NCBI GenBank assembly: GCA_023957125.1
Contig: JAMLHL010000016.1
Location: 46,403-110,402, forward strand
Source of the DNA: Chitinophagaceae bacterium
Lineage (GTDB): Bacteria; Bacteroidota; Bacteroidia; Chitinophagales; Chitinophagaceae
Direction: 5' to 3'
Length of the DNA: 64,000 nucleotides
Numbering within the stretch: the stretch's first letter is position 1; every line of letters starts with the position of its first letter. This document shows, piece after piece, positions 37,154 to 46,803 of this stretch. The notes under the pieces are model-generated. The model saw only the letters and a program-made list of their open reading frames with translations. It did not search any database and was not told the DNA's origin. The translations under genes were made by a program, and so were the position numbers.

Positions 37154-37605
37154 GGAATAGTAAATGAGTGGAAGCAGACGCCTCGGTTTCTCGGCATGAC
37201 CGGCAGGGGTGCATTGGTTAGGCTTGAGTGCAATAGTCCCAGCGTCATTCCTCCGCTTGTCACTCCGAGATACGAGGAGTCTGGCTAACACCATAGTGGG
37301 AAACAGATGCCTCAATACTCCGGCATGACCGGCAGGGGTGCATTGGTCAGGCTTGAGTGCAATAGTCTCATCGTCATTCCTCTGCTTGTCACTCCGAGAT
37401 ACGAGGAGTCTGGCTAACACCATAGTGGAAACAGATGCCTTGAATCTTCGGTATGACCGGCAGGGGTGCATTGATTAGGCTTGAGTGCAATAGTCCCAGC
37501 ATCATCCCGCCAGACACGCCGAATTCAAGAGACGTCTAACCACGCCGGGGTACCGTGGTGTCACAAATTTGACGTATTTTCCCACCTGAAAGAAACCGGA
37601 AAGCC
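37154..37605. repeat. 128-bp tandem repeat, right arm, and region before the rhamnosidase gene
   Basis: A partial unit starts near 37168 (GTGGAAGCAGACGCCTCGG), and full units start at 37259 and 37388, ending near 37508. The spacing is 129 bp. Against the left arm the units differ by few bases (AGATACGAGGAG instead of AGCTACGAGGAG). The remaining 100 bases to 37605 hold the promoter region of the GH106 gene; no other gene is seen. Confidence 0.83.
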
Positions 37606-40600
37606 ATGCGTAAAACTATTGCTTTTTGCCACCGGGCAGGCGCCATCCTCACTTTATTATTGTATGCCATCCATCTAAATGTCAGCGGACAGTCAGCAAC
37701 AAACAGCAGTCCGTTTCCATTGGAGAAAGGCTTTGCATCCCCGCCAGATTCCATTCAAACCAGCATCTACTGGTACTGGATATCCGATAACATTTCGAAA
37801 GAGGGTGTGGAAAAAGACCTTGAAGCCATGAAACGGATAGGGATCAACCGCGCTTTCATTGGCAATATCGGTTTGAGCGAGAATGAATCGCGCTACGGGA
37901 AGGTTAAGATATTTACCAACGAATGGTGGGAGATTTTACATGCCGCTCTTAAAAAAGCTACAGAACTTAATATTGAAATCGGCATTTTCAACAGCCCCGG
38001 CTGGAGTCAGTCTGGCGGCCCCTGGGTAAAGCCAGAGCAGGCAATGCGCTATTTATCTTCTACCAAAACCATTATACAGGGCGGCAATACAATACAGCGG
38101 CAGCTCCCCGCGCCCGAAGGTTTCCAGGATGTAAAAGTGATCGCTTTTCCCGCGCCTGCGGGGTATGGAAACACGATCAATGATCTGGAGCCTGTAATCA
38201 CAACCATGCCACAGATTCCAAACAGCGCTATCCTGTTTGACAAAAATACCGAAAACGATATCCCCGTCGCCCGGGGAGCGAAACTTAGTATTGATCTAAA
38301 ATGCACCGATCCCTACACTGCCAGAAACATTGTTATCTATCCCGCCCACCGGAATATGAAGGTAGAAGTGGAATTGCAGGCCGGGCAGGGAGATGCTTAT
38401 CAAACCATAAAAAAGTTTACGGTAGACCGAAGCAACAATGAACTGCATGTGGGATGGGAAAAATATGCCCCGGTAAGTGAATCCTTTGCAGCGGTGAGCT
38501 CCGATGCATTCCGGATTATAATCACCCATCAATCGGGCGATGCCGGTATTGCCGAAATAGAATTATCTTCTGTTCCCCGGGTGGAACGTTACGTGGAAAA
38601 AACCCTGGCAAAAATGTTTCCCACACCCCTGCCCTACTGGAAGGAATATCAGTGGCCACAACAGGCACGGGTAACCGAAAAGGAATTGCTCATTAATCCT
38701 GCCAACGTCATTGATCTAACGGCCTGTATGAACAAGGAAGGGCAACTCAACTGGGCAGCGCCGAAAGGGCAATGGATTGTGTTGAGAACAGGGATGCTCC
38801 CCACGGGAGTTACCAACAGCCCGGCTTCCAAAGAAGGAACCGGCCTGGAAATTGACAAGATGAGCAGCAGGCATGCAGCCGCGCATTTTGACGCTTATAT
38901 GGGCGAGATTCTCAGGCGCATCCCTGAGGAAGACAGGAGAACCTGGAAGCTGATTGTGGAAGACAGTTATGAAACCGGCGGACAGAACTGGACGGATGAT
39001 TTTGTATGGCGATTTAAAAGCCAATACGGGTATGATCCCGTCCCTTATATTCCTGCTATGTACGGCAATGTGGTAGGAAGTCAGGATCAGAGCGACCGTT
39101 TTCTTTGGGATCTGCGGCGCTTTGTTGCCGACAATGTAGCCTATGAATACGTGGGTGGTTTGCGAAAAGTAAGCCATCAGCACGGGTTGAAAACCTGGTT
39201 GGAAAACTACGGACATTGGGGCTTTCCGGGCGAGTTTTTACAATATGGGGGGCAATCGGATGAGATTGGCGGAGAGTTTTGGAGTGAAGGCGATTTGGGA
39301 AATATCGAGAACCGGGCAGCTTCTTCTTCAGCCCATATTTACGGAAAAAGAAAAGTGTCTGCGGAATCTTTTACGGCTGCCGGGAAAACCTTCGCACGTT
39401 ACCCTGCCCTGATGAAGCAACGGGGTGACCGGTTTTTTACAGAAGGGATCAACAATACCTTGCTGCACGTATATATACACCAGCCTTATGAAGATAAGAG
39501 ACCGGGAGTAAACGCCTGGTTTGGCAATGAATTCAATCGCTTTAATACCTGGTATGATGATATGGATATGTTTATCGCTTATCTGAAGCGCTGTAATTTT
39601 ATGCTGCAACAGGGTACCTATGTAGCCGATGTCGCTTATTTTATCGGGGAAGACGCCCCCAAGATGACGGGTATTACCGATCCTCCTCTGCCTAAAGGCT
39701 ATTCATTTGATTATATCAATGCCGAAGTAATTGAAACAAGATTGTCGGTTAAGGATGGCAGATTTGTATTACCCGATGGGTTGTCGTATAAAATATTGGT
39801 TTTACCGAAATTGGAAACGATGCGTCCTGAGCTGCTCAAAAAGATCACGGAACTGGTAAAACAGGGAGGCGTTGTCCTGGGTCCCGGGCCCGAGCGTTCT
39901 CCCAGTTTGCAACGGTATGGAGCAGCGGATCAGGAAGTACAGGAAATGACGGCCTTGCTTTGGGGAAATATTGACGGCGTTACCAATAAGATGAACCCGG
40001 TGGGTAAAGGGATGGTGATGAACGGCATGGATATGCAGGAGGCGCTTGATTTTTTACATGTTATTCCCGATTTTAAAACCGCAGAGGATGACCCGGTATT
40101 GTTTATACATCGTGCTTTAGACGAAGGCGACCTGTATTTCATCTCCAACCAAAGCGATAAAAGAGTGGAGCTTAGCCCCGCGTTCCGGATCACCGGAAAG
40201 CAACCGGAACAGTGGAATGCAATGAATGGCGCCATCCGTGATCTTCCGTCCTATACTGTATATGAACAGGCAACCGTCATCCCCTTAGCCCTTGAAGGAT
40301 ATGAAAGTATGTTTATTCTGTTCAGAAAAGACATGGATGGATCACAACAAAACAACACGTTTGAAAACTTTCCCTCTCCGCAAAAGTCAGTTACCGTAAC
40401 CGGTCCGTGGAAAGTGCAATTTGACCCGGCTGCCCGCGGACCTGTCAACCCGGTGGTGTTCAACCAATTGTCGGATTGGTCCACCCATATTAACGACAGT
40501 ATTCAATACTATTCCGGCACGGCATATTATACCAATACCTTTAAAATCAAAAAAAGCAAAGCCGGGGAACGGGTGGTACTGGATCTTGGGAAAATAACGG

Positions 40601-40872
40601 CAATGGCGAAAGTGAAAGTAAACGGGCGGGAAGCAGGGGGAGTGTGGACGGCACCCTATTCGGTGGACATCACCGATGTAGTACATAAGGGCAGAAACTC
40701 CCTGGAAATTAAAGTGGTGAATACCTGGGTTAACCGGCTGATCGGCGACCAGCAGCTTCGGGAAGACGAGCGAAAAACCTGGACGATCATTAATCCATAT
40801 AAAGCGGACAGTCCGCTGCAAGCTTCCGGTTTGTTAGGCCCGGTAACTTTGCAATATATAGGGAACAGGTAG
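37606..40872 (+). CDS. GH106-type alpha-L-rhamnosidase, secreted
   Basis: 1088-residue enzyme with signal peptide (AGAILTLLLYAIHLNVSGQS). The GH106 N-terminal signature is clear: FASPPDSIQTSIYWYWISDN, SKEGVEKDLEAMKRIGINRA, EIGIFNSPGWSQSGGPWVKP. The barrel continues with TWKLIVEDSYETGGQNWTDD and KVSAESFTAAGKTFARYPAL. The last 180 residues form a galactose-binding-like domain (GPWKVQFDPAARG, AYYTNTFKIKKSKAGERVVL, VKVNGREAGGVWTAPYSVDI). Characterised relatives remove alpha-linked rhamnose from pectin rhamnogalacturonans and other plant glycans. There is no SusC/SusD directly beside it on the same strand; it converges with the uronate operon, so it may serve the same plant acidic polysaccharide. 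Confidence 0.92.
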   Translation: MRKTIAFCHRAGAILTLLLYAIHLNVSGQSATNSSPFPLEKGFASPPDSIQTSIYWYWISDNISKEGVEKDLEAMKRIGINRAFIGNIGLSENESRYGKVKIFTNEWWEILHAALKKATELNIEIGIFNSPGWSQSGGPWVKPEQAMRYLSSTKTIIQGGNTIQRQLPAPEGFQDVKVIAFPAPAGYGNTINDLEPVITTMPQIPNSAILFDKNTENDIPVARGAKLSIDLKCTDPYTARNIVIYPAHRNMKVEVELQAGQGDAYQTIKKFTVDRSNNELHVGWEKYAPVSESFAAVSSDAFRIIITHQSGDAGIAEIELSSVPRVERYVEKTLAKMFPTPLPYWKEYQWPQQARVTEKELLINPANVIDLTACMNKEGQLNWAAPKGQWIVLRTGMLPTGVTNSPASKEGTGLEIDKMSSRHAAAHFDAYMGEILRRIPEEDRRTWKLIVEDSYETGGQNWTDDFVWRFKSQYGYDPVPYIPAMYGNVVGSQDQSDRFLWDLRRFVADNVAYEYVGGLRKVSHQHGLKTWLENYGHWGFPGEFLQYGGQSDEIGGEFWSEGDLGNIENRAASSSAHIYGKRKVSAESFTAAGKTFARYPALMKQRGDRFFTEGINNTLLHVYIHQPYEDKRPGVNAWFGNEFNRFNTWYDDMDMFIAYLKRCNFMLQQGTYVADVAYFIGEDAPKMTGITDPPLPKGYSFDYINAEVIETRLSVKDGRFVLPDGLSYKILVLPKLETMRPELLKKITELVKQGGVVLGPGPERSPSLQRYGAADQEVQEMTALLWGNIDGVTNKMNPVGKGMVMNGMDMQEALDFLHVIPDFKTAEDDPVLFIHRALDEGDLYFISNQSDKRVELSPAFRITGKQPEQWNAMNGAIRDLPSYTVYEQATVIPLALEGYESMFILFRKDMDGSQQNNTFENFPSPQKSVTVTGPWKVQFDPAARGPVNPVVFNQLSDWSTHINDSIQYYSGTAYYTNTFKIKKSKAGERVVLDLGKITAMAKVKVNGREAGGVWTAPYSVDITDVVHKGRNSLEIKVVNTWVNRLIGDQQLREDERKTWTIINPYKADSPLQASGLLGPVTLQYIGNR

Positions 40873-40874
40873 TT

Positions 40875-41045
40875 ATAGGTTGCAGGTCTCAGGTCTCAGG
40901 TCTCAGGTCGTAGGGGCGGAGGGTGCAGGTATCAACTGAAGTTTTGAGTGTAGGGTTTTTAGTTTGGAAGCGGGATACAGGGTGCCGGTCGCAGGGTACA
41001 GGTATCAGGGTGCAGGTATCAGGTTATAGGAAAAAACCCAAAACT
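40875..41045. repeat. Short tandem words between convergent genes
   Basis: Downstream of the rhamnosidase gene the DNA repeats GCAGGTCTCAGGTCTCAGG and GTGCAGGTATCAGG words with drifting spacing, ending near AAACTTCAAACTTCAAACTG. It shares its motif with 31135-31240 after leuC. The function is unknown; it could be a mobile or slippage-grown sequence. Confidence 0.7.
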
Positions 41046-41128
41046 AAAAACTTCAAACTTCAAACTGAAAACAGGAACGCTGATGGCTGACAGCTGAATG
41101 CAAGTTCCAGCCAATCTCAAATCCGGAC

Positions 41129-42487
41129 TCAATCCAGGTTGATCCTCTTCATCTTAGGCGCTAAAACATGCATGATCAGCCATGCTACAAGATAAGCCAG
41201 CGCGCAAATGGTAAACATGATATAATAGCCCGTTTCAAGATGGTTCAACGCCTTATAATGGTCAAACAGCTTCCCGGCCAGAAAGGCGATGAGCATACCG
41301 CCCAGTGCCCCCGCCATGCCGCCCATACCTGTTACGGAAGCCACTGCTTTTTTCGGAAACATGTCGGAAACAGTAGTAAAAATATTGGCCGACCAGGCCT
41401 GGTGAGCAGAGGCCGCAATTCCTATGATAATGACCGCTAAATACATGTCTGTCCGGCCCAACAGTTGGGCAAAGAATACAGGCAATACAAAAAGCGCATA
41501 AAGGAACATAGACAGTTTCCTGGCTTTGAATACCGGCATATTTTTTTTAATCAAATAAAGCGGGAGCCAGCCACCAAAGATGCTGCCCACACTGGACATC
41601 GTATAAACCAACGCTACCGGGAAGGCAATCTGGGTGCCGGTAAGACCATATTCCGCCTGCAAAAATGCGGGCAACCAGAAAAGATAAAACCACCAGATGG
41701 GGTCGGTCATAAATTTCCCCAAAACAAAGGCCCAGGCCTGCCTGTACTGCAAAAGTTTGAGCCAGGGTACACGTTCTGCCTTACCGGCAGGGGTGCCTGC
41801 ATCCGGTTCTTTCTCGTCAAGATCACTGTGGATATAATCATACTCGGCTTTTGAAAGTCGCTTTTGTTTTGCAGGAACTTCATAATATATAAACCAGAAG
41901 ATCAGCCAGATAAAACCAATCGCCCCGGTAATGATAAAGGCTTCCTGCCAGCCCCATTTTGCAGCAATAAAAGGTACCGTAAGCGGCGCCAGGATGGCGC
42001 CAATATTAGTACCCGAATTAAAAATGCCCGTAGCAAAGGCACGTTCTTTTTTGGGAAACCATTCCGCCGTGGCTTTAATGGCAGCCGGGAAGTTCCCTGC
42101 TTCACTCAATCCCAAAAAGGAACGGGCCACTACAAACCCGAAAGTGGACCGGACGATGGCATGCCCAATGGAAGCGATACTCCAGAGGATCAACGACAAC
42201 GCATAACCGATTTTTGTTCCTAACTTGTCAACCAGTCGTCCTGCCAGCAACATGCCCACAGCGTAAGACAACTGAAAAGCAATAACAATATCGGCATAAT
42301 CCGACTCTGTCCAGTTAAAGGTAATTTCCAGGTCGGGCTTCAAAAGACTGATCACCGCCCGGTCGAGATAATTAATCGTCGTCGCAAAAAATATCAGCGC
42401 GCAGATTGTCCAGCGATATTTCCCGATCTTCTCATTCAGCCCGGCAGCGGTTCCCATTACAGTGTTAGTTTGTTTTGATTCCGACAT
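41129..42487 (-). CDS. MFS hexuronate transporter (ExuT-like)
   Basis: 452-residue inner-membrane carrier of the anion:cation symporter branch of the major facilitator superfamily. The N-terminal TINYLDRAVISLLKPDLEITF, the A-like motif GRLVDKLGTKIGYALSLILW, and FLGLSEAGNFPAAIKATAEW are characteristic of hexuronate and glucarate carriers. About twelve membrane helices are visible. It is the last gene of the operon kduD-PL-GH88-kduI, so galacturonate, glucuronate or their unsaturated derivatives are likely cargo. It is 170 bp from kduI. Confidence 0.9.
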   Translation of the reverse strand: MSESKQTNTVMGTAAGLNEKIGKYRWTICALIFFATTINYLDRAVISLLKPDLEITFNWTESDYADIVIAFQLSYAVGMLLAGRLVDKLGTKIGYALSLILWSIASIGHAIVRSTFGFVVARSFLGLSEAGNFPAAIKATAEWFPKKERAFATGIFNSGTNIGAILAPLTVPFIAAKWGWQEAFIITGAIGFIWLIFWFIYYEVPAKQKRLSKAEYDYIHSDLDEKEPDAGTPAGKAERVPWLKLLQYRQAWAFVLGKFMTDPIWWFYLFWLPAFLQAEYGLTGTQIAFPVALVYTMSSVGSIFGGWLPLYLIKKNMPVFKARKLSMFLYALFVLPVFFAQLLGRTDMYLAVIIIGIAASAHQAWSANIFTTVSDMFPKKAVASVTGMGGMAGALGGMLIAFLAGKLFDHYKALNHLETGYYIMFTICALAYLVAWLIMHVLAPKMKRINLD

Positions 42488-42657
42488 GCATTACGTTGTT
42501 TAATAGAATAAAAAATTATAGCCATGGAGCCGGGGCTCATTTTCAAATAAAGACCGGTTAAACCGGGCTATTCCAACCCGGCTCACCGTTCGATCACCAA
42601 AGTATTTATTAATTACCTTAAATCCAAAAAATGCATTAAAGTTTTTTCAATTCGACG

Positions 42658-43503
42658 CTATTTCAATTCATTAATAGCACAGACATCCATATCGCCATAA
42701 TCCAGGTTTTCGCCCGCCATGCCCCAGATAAAGGTATAATTGGAAGTGCCTGCGCCTGCATGAACAGACCAGGGCGGAGAGATCACAGCCTGCTCATTCT
42801 GCATCCAGATATGCCGGGATTCCGTGGGCTGCCCCATAAAGTGGCAAACCGATTGTCCTTCCGGAACTTCAAAATAAAAATACACTTCCATCCTCCGGTC
42901 ATGGGTATGCGCTGGCATGGTATTCCATACACTGCCCGGTTTCAATTCCGTCATCCCCATCTGCAACTGGCAGGTTTCTACAACAGACGCCACCAAAAGT
43001 TTATTAATAGTGCGATGATTGGAGTTTTCCAGCGAACCGGTGGTTACTATTTCCGCCTCCGCCCGGGTTACCTTTTTTGTAGGATAGCGATGATGTGCCG
43101 GCGCTGAGTTAAAATAAAACTTCGCCGGATCAGAAGGATCCGCTGAACTGAAATTTATTTTTTCTGTGCCTTTACCGATATAAAGCGCCTCTTTGAAATC
43201 AAGATCATAGGTGTCCCCATCGGCCTGAATTTTCCCTTTTCCTCCCACATTGATAATGCCCAGTTCTCTCCTTTCCAAAAAATAGTTCGCTTTCAGATTA
43301 TCCGGGTTGGGTAATGCCAGCGCCGATGAAACAGGCATGGCGCCACCGGTAATAAAACGGTCGTAATGACTCAGCGTCAAATGGATCTGATCCGCTTCAA
43401 AGATCTTTTCTATTAAAAAATGTTTCCTCAATTGTTCCGTATCCATTTGTTTTACTTCCTGAGGACCCGATGCATACCTGTTTTCCCACTGATTGTTCAT
43501 CAT
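42658..43503 (-). CDS. kduI: 5-dehydro-4-deoxy-D-glucuronate isomerase
   Basis: Converts 5-keto-4-deoxyuronate (from lyase products) into 2,5-diketo-3-deoxygluconate in the cytoplasm. The 281-residue length is standard. The cupin metal-binding residues are His199 and His201 in [17 protein letters not shown], Glu206 in the same motif, and His248 in PPWSVHAG. The closing region [16 protein letters not shown] is also conserved. It works between GH88 (upstream in the operon) and KduD. Confidence 0.96.
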   Translation of the reverse strand: MMNNQWENRYASGPQEVKQMDTEQLRKHFLIEKIFEADQIHLTLSHYDRFITGGAMPVSSALALPNPDNLKANYFLERRELGIINVGGKGKIQADGDTYDLDFKEALYIGKGTEKINFSSADPSDPAKFYFNSAPAHHRYPTKKVTRAEAEIVTTGSLENSNHRTINKLLVASVVETCQLQMGMTELKPGSVWNTMPAHTHDRRMEVYFYFEVPEGQSVCHFMGQPTESRHIWMQNEQAVISPPWSVHAGAGTSNYTFIWGMAGENLDYGDMDVCAINELK

Positions 43504-43550
43504 TATATTTTTTACTTTTTCAATTTATACGTATTAAAATCATTACCCTG

Positions 43551-44750
43551 CTATTCATTGAGATACCAGTCTTTGTATCGCTTCAGCGCTTCCAGAAAAT
43601 AATAATCCGCATAGATCAACGGCACATCTATCTCGGAACCCAGCACCAAAGCGCCCGTACTATGCTTCAACAAAAAGCCGCCATTTTCTCCCGCTTTTGC
43701 TCTGTAGCCGTCGCCTGAAAGCGACACCAGCATTTTCTCCGCCGCTGCAATATATTCCTCTTTCTCATTGCCACTGGTATATCTTCCGAGTTCGAGCAGC
43801 GCGGAAGCCATAATAGCCCCGGCTGAAGCGTCCCGATCGGCAAAAGGGATTTTAGGCGCATCATAGTCCCAATAGGGAATTTTGTCCTCCGGTAAATTGG
43901 GGTGATGCAATAAAAATTTGGCAATGTTGCGGGCCTGCTCAAGATAGCGAATATCCCGGGTAAAGCGGTACATCATGGTGAATCCATACAAGCCCCAGGA
44001 TTGTCCTCTCGACCAGGATGAGCAATCGGCTGCGCCCTGCCAGGTGGCTTTGCGGAGAACGCCGCCGGACACCAGATCATAATCCACTACATGCCAGCAA
44101 CTATAGTCGGGCCGGTAATGATTGAGCAGGGTAGTATTGGAATGAACAACGGCAATTTGTTTGAATTTTTTATCTCCTCCCTGCTCCGTTACCCAGTTCA
44201 ACATCTCCAGGTTCATCATGTTATCTATAATCACCGGGCATTTAAAGTATTTATTACCATTCCAGCTTTGAATGGAATTAACGGCGGGCCGGAACCGGGT
44301 GGACAGCGATTGGGCGGATTGAAAAATAACCTTTTTATAATCTTCCTTCTTTGTCAGCCGGTAAGCGTTTCCAAAACTGCAATACATCATGAATCCCAGG
44401 TCATGGTTGCCGGTATAAGTTTGATTGGGGCGGATCACTTCCAGCGCCCTCTCCGCTTCTTTTTTTATCACTTCATCTCCGGTTTCTTCAAAAATATACC
44501 ACAGCGACCCGGGATAAAATCCCGAACACCACCACTGAATATTACGCGATATAAGGGTATTATTCTTTTCATCATACGATTGCGGCAATTGATTGTCCGG
44601 CACTAATGTCATCATATAACGGTACTGGTTACGCGCAAATTCGTAATTATCCTTCACCAGCCGGCGCATTTTTTCCTTACCGGCGGCATTTTGCGCCTGG
44701 GAAAACAAGACCGCAAAAATCAAAGCAATGGCAAGTGTTGTTTTTTTCAT
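43551..44750 (-). CDS. GH88 unsaturated glucuronyl/galacturonyl hydrolase
   Basis: About 399 residues from the start at 44750 (MKKTTLAIALIFAVLFSQAQ, a signal peptide; a longer frame adds three residues). Catalytic Asp of the alpha/alpha-barrel fold are seen in YTGNHDLGFMMYCSFG (Asp about 117) and CPVIIDNMMNLEMLNW (Asp about 176), as in known GH88 enzymes. GH88 removes the 4,5-unsaturated uronic acid left at the non-reducing end by polysaccharide lyases. Periplasmic export fits. It lies between the lyase and kduI. Confidence 0.94.
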   Translation of the reverse strand: MKKTTLAIALIFAVLFSQAQNAAGKEKMRRLVKDNYEFARNQYRYMMTLVPDNQLPQSYDEKNNTLISRNIQWWCSGFYPGSLWYIFEETGDEVIKKEAERALEVIRPNQTYTGNHDLGFMMYCSFGNAYRLTKKEDYKKVIFQSAQSLSTRFRPAVNSIQSWNGNKYFKCPVIIDNMMNLEMLNWVTEQGGDKKFKQIAVVHSNTTLLNHYRPDYSCWHVVDYDLVSGGVLRKATWQGAADCSSWSRGQSWGLYGFTMMYRFTRDIRYLEQARNIAKFLLHHPNLPEDKIPYWDYDAPKIPFADRDASAGAIMASALLELGRYTSGNEKEEYIAAAEKMLVSLSGDGYRAKAGENGGFLLKHSTGALVLGSEIDVPLIYADYYFLEALKRYKDWYLNE

Positions 44751-44806
44751 GATAATCAATAAATTAAAATTTGTTATTCAATTCAACTGCAACCTCCATG
44801 AAGGTA

Positions 44807-46762
44807 TTATTTATGGATCTTATAAGTAATGGATTTTTGAGTCGCTGGTTTTTTCGCGGTGAGTAGGATGCGGCTTATTTCCTTTCCTCCCCAGGAATGT
44901 TTCAAGCCCTCCTCTTCGGGCGTTTTTAGCGCCATCGTTTCAACCGATGCCGTCCATAGCTTAGCATCGTAATCAAGAATCATTTTACTTTGATCGGGAA
45001 GAGAAAAGAGTATCTTTCCCGGGGTGGACAGATCCGTTGCACAAACCGTCATGAAAGTTTGGGTCAAACCCGCCGGCTTTGCATTCATCACATACCGGTC
45101 GCTAATGATAATCTGGTTTTTGGATTTGTCCATTTTCACGGTTCGGATCCAGGTTTTTAAACCTGCAGACTCCGGATATGCGCCCGCGATATCCGCGCTG
45201 AACAGCGTGTATCCTTTTCCCTGCCGGTACGTTATATCTCTCGCAGCAAATTTTTTCCCCGGCGATTGTTCGTACCCGTTAACCACCGGCAGGTTGTGAT
45301 AAGCTGACGTGTTGAACCAGAGTTTATACCGGTCTTTTGAGAAAGTTCTGGCGGTATAGGTTCCCGAGCCTACGTCAATGATCACCGGCTGCCCGTTGGC
45401 ATACACCATGAAGTCGCCCACATCGTTGTGATTATGACTTTCACCGTTGTGCCCCGCATGGGTAGCAACAAACAAACCTTTGCCGGAGCGCGAAGCCATC
45501 AGCCGCACATCATTGAACCACACATCCCCTATATCCTCCTGATCGTAAGCAGCCGCAGCGCAGTCTTTTAAAGCCAGCATATCGTACAACCCTCTCGAAC
45601 GGTGAAACCTGCCCGATGCTACTTTTTCTTTAAATGAATGGAAAATCCGGCTTCCGAAATTTATCATCAACGGGTCGCCGGAATCCCGGCCAAACCTGTA
45701 GATCATCAATCCCCCGGGATACAGCATAGGATGTGCGTCGGCCACATTAATATAATAGCTGTCCGCAATATGGGTCTTATAAATATAAGCGCCCATCTTT
45801 TGAATAAAAGGATCTTTATAAATATTTACTTTTCCACCGGAAGCATCATACAGGAGATTCAACGCATCAAACACACAGGCTCCGGCGGCAGTCCAATAAG
45901 AAGGACCTTCATCGCAACCGGCGTCCTCTCCTAATCCGTTCAGGTACTGATCTATTATTTTAACGGCAATATTGAGTCCCTGAACCCGCCTCGCTTCATC
46001 TTTTTCGATCAATAAAAGAGCGGCTATATAATTAGATGCGATCCAGGGCGCCCAGTTGTTCACGACAGAATTGGGATTACCGCCACCCATCCAGCCATAT
46101 TTTGCGGTAACCATAGGCGTTAGTATCCGCCTGGTAATTTCATACCGGATGCGCGGCCGGACCAACTTAGATACGGCATCCAACTTATTTCCGGTAAAAT
46201 AATCGGTCCAGGCCAGTAAAGCGCCCGTTTCGGCAGCAAACAGGTCCACCACCGGATCTTCCACATCGGGCAGGCCCACCCCTGCTTTTTGGATACTTAC
46301 ATGAGCGCTGACACCCCAGAAACTCTCTTCACAAATTGCCCATATCCCATCTATGATCTGATCCATAAAGCGTCCTTTCCCTTCAACAGACTCGGCCAAG
46401 ACGAGGCTCCACAATTGATTGCGGTTACCAAAAGACATCTTCTCATAATCACTCCGGTTGCCATTTCGTTGAAACTCCAGCATCACGGTTGCAGGAATAT
46501 TCCTAAACGGCATTTTCATATTGGCTTCTCCTTCTCTGATCAACCGGGCGATTACTGAGTCGGGCAAATATTGTCTCCATGCCTCCTGAGTTTGAGGAAA
46601 CGGTTTGAATGGATCTGTTGATAAAAAGTTCATTCCCCCGGTTTGCCGAACAGCTTTTTGCAAAAGATCGCGATGCGTTATCTGAGCCTCTGCTCTTTGA
46701 GCAAATATCATCCCCGCTAATACCCATAAACCCATTGTCAACGCCTTTGTTATTGATCTCAT
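44807..46762 (-). CDS. Heparinase II/III-type polysaccharide lyase
   Basis: 651-residue secreted protein: signal MGLWVLAGMIFAQRAEAQ, an alpha/alpha-toroid N-terminal domain (about 90-370, with MDQIIDGIWAICEESFWGVS and SVVNNWAPWIASNYIAALLL), then a beta-sandwich Heparinase_II/III C-terminal domain containing THAGHNGESHNHNDVGDFMV with the active-site His. The family cleaves uronic-acid-containing glycans by beta-elimination (PL12, PL15, PL17, PL21 and relatives). The subfamily cannot be told from the sequence alone. Its position with GH88, KduI and KduD makes an acidic polysaccharide the clear substrate class. Confidence 0.9.
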   Translation of the reverse strand: MRSITKALTMGLWVLAGMIFAQRAEAQITHRDLLQKAVRQTGGMNFLSTDPFKPFPQTQEAWRQYLPDSVIARLIREGEANMKMPFRNIPATVMLEFQRNGNRSDYEKMSFGNRNQLWSLVLAESVEGKGRFMDQIIDGIWAICEESFWGVSAHVSIQKAGVGLPDVEDPVVDLFAAETGALLAWTDYFTGNKLDAVSKLVRPRIRYEITRRILTPMVTAKYGWMGGGNPNSVVNNWAPWIASNYIAALLLIEKDEARRVQGLNIAVKIIDQYLNGLGEDAGCDEGPSYWTAAGACVFDALNLLYDASGGKVNIYKDPFIQKMGAYIYKTHIADSYYINVADAHPMLYPGGLMIYRFGRDSGDPLMINFGSRIFHSFKEKVASGRFHRSRGLYDMLALKDCAAAAYDQEDIGDVWFNDVRLMASRSGKGLFVATHAGHNGESHNHNDVGDFMVYANGQPVIIDVGSGTYTARTFSKDRYKLWFNTSAYHNLPVVNGYEQSPGKKFAARDITYRQGKGYTLFSADIAGAYPESAGLKTWIRTVKMDKSKNQIIISDRYVMNAKPAGLTQTFMTVCATDLSTPGKILFSLPDQSKMILDYDAKLWTASVETMALKTPEEEGLKHSWGGKEISRILLTAKKPATQKSITYKIHK

Positions 46763-46803
46763 AATAATTATTTAACAGGGTTCCAAATCAGATGAATACC
46801 GGG

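Noticed and set aside
37145..37471. 108-codon minus-strand frame with internal repeats (LARLLVSRSDK)
   Set aside because: The protein repeat simply mirrors the 129-bp DNA repeat; no start signal or family match.
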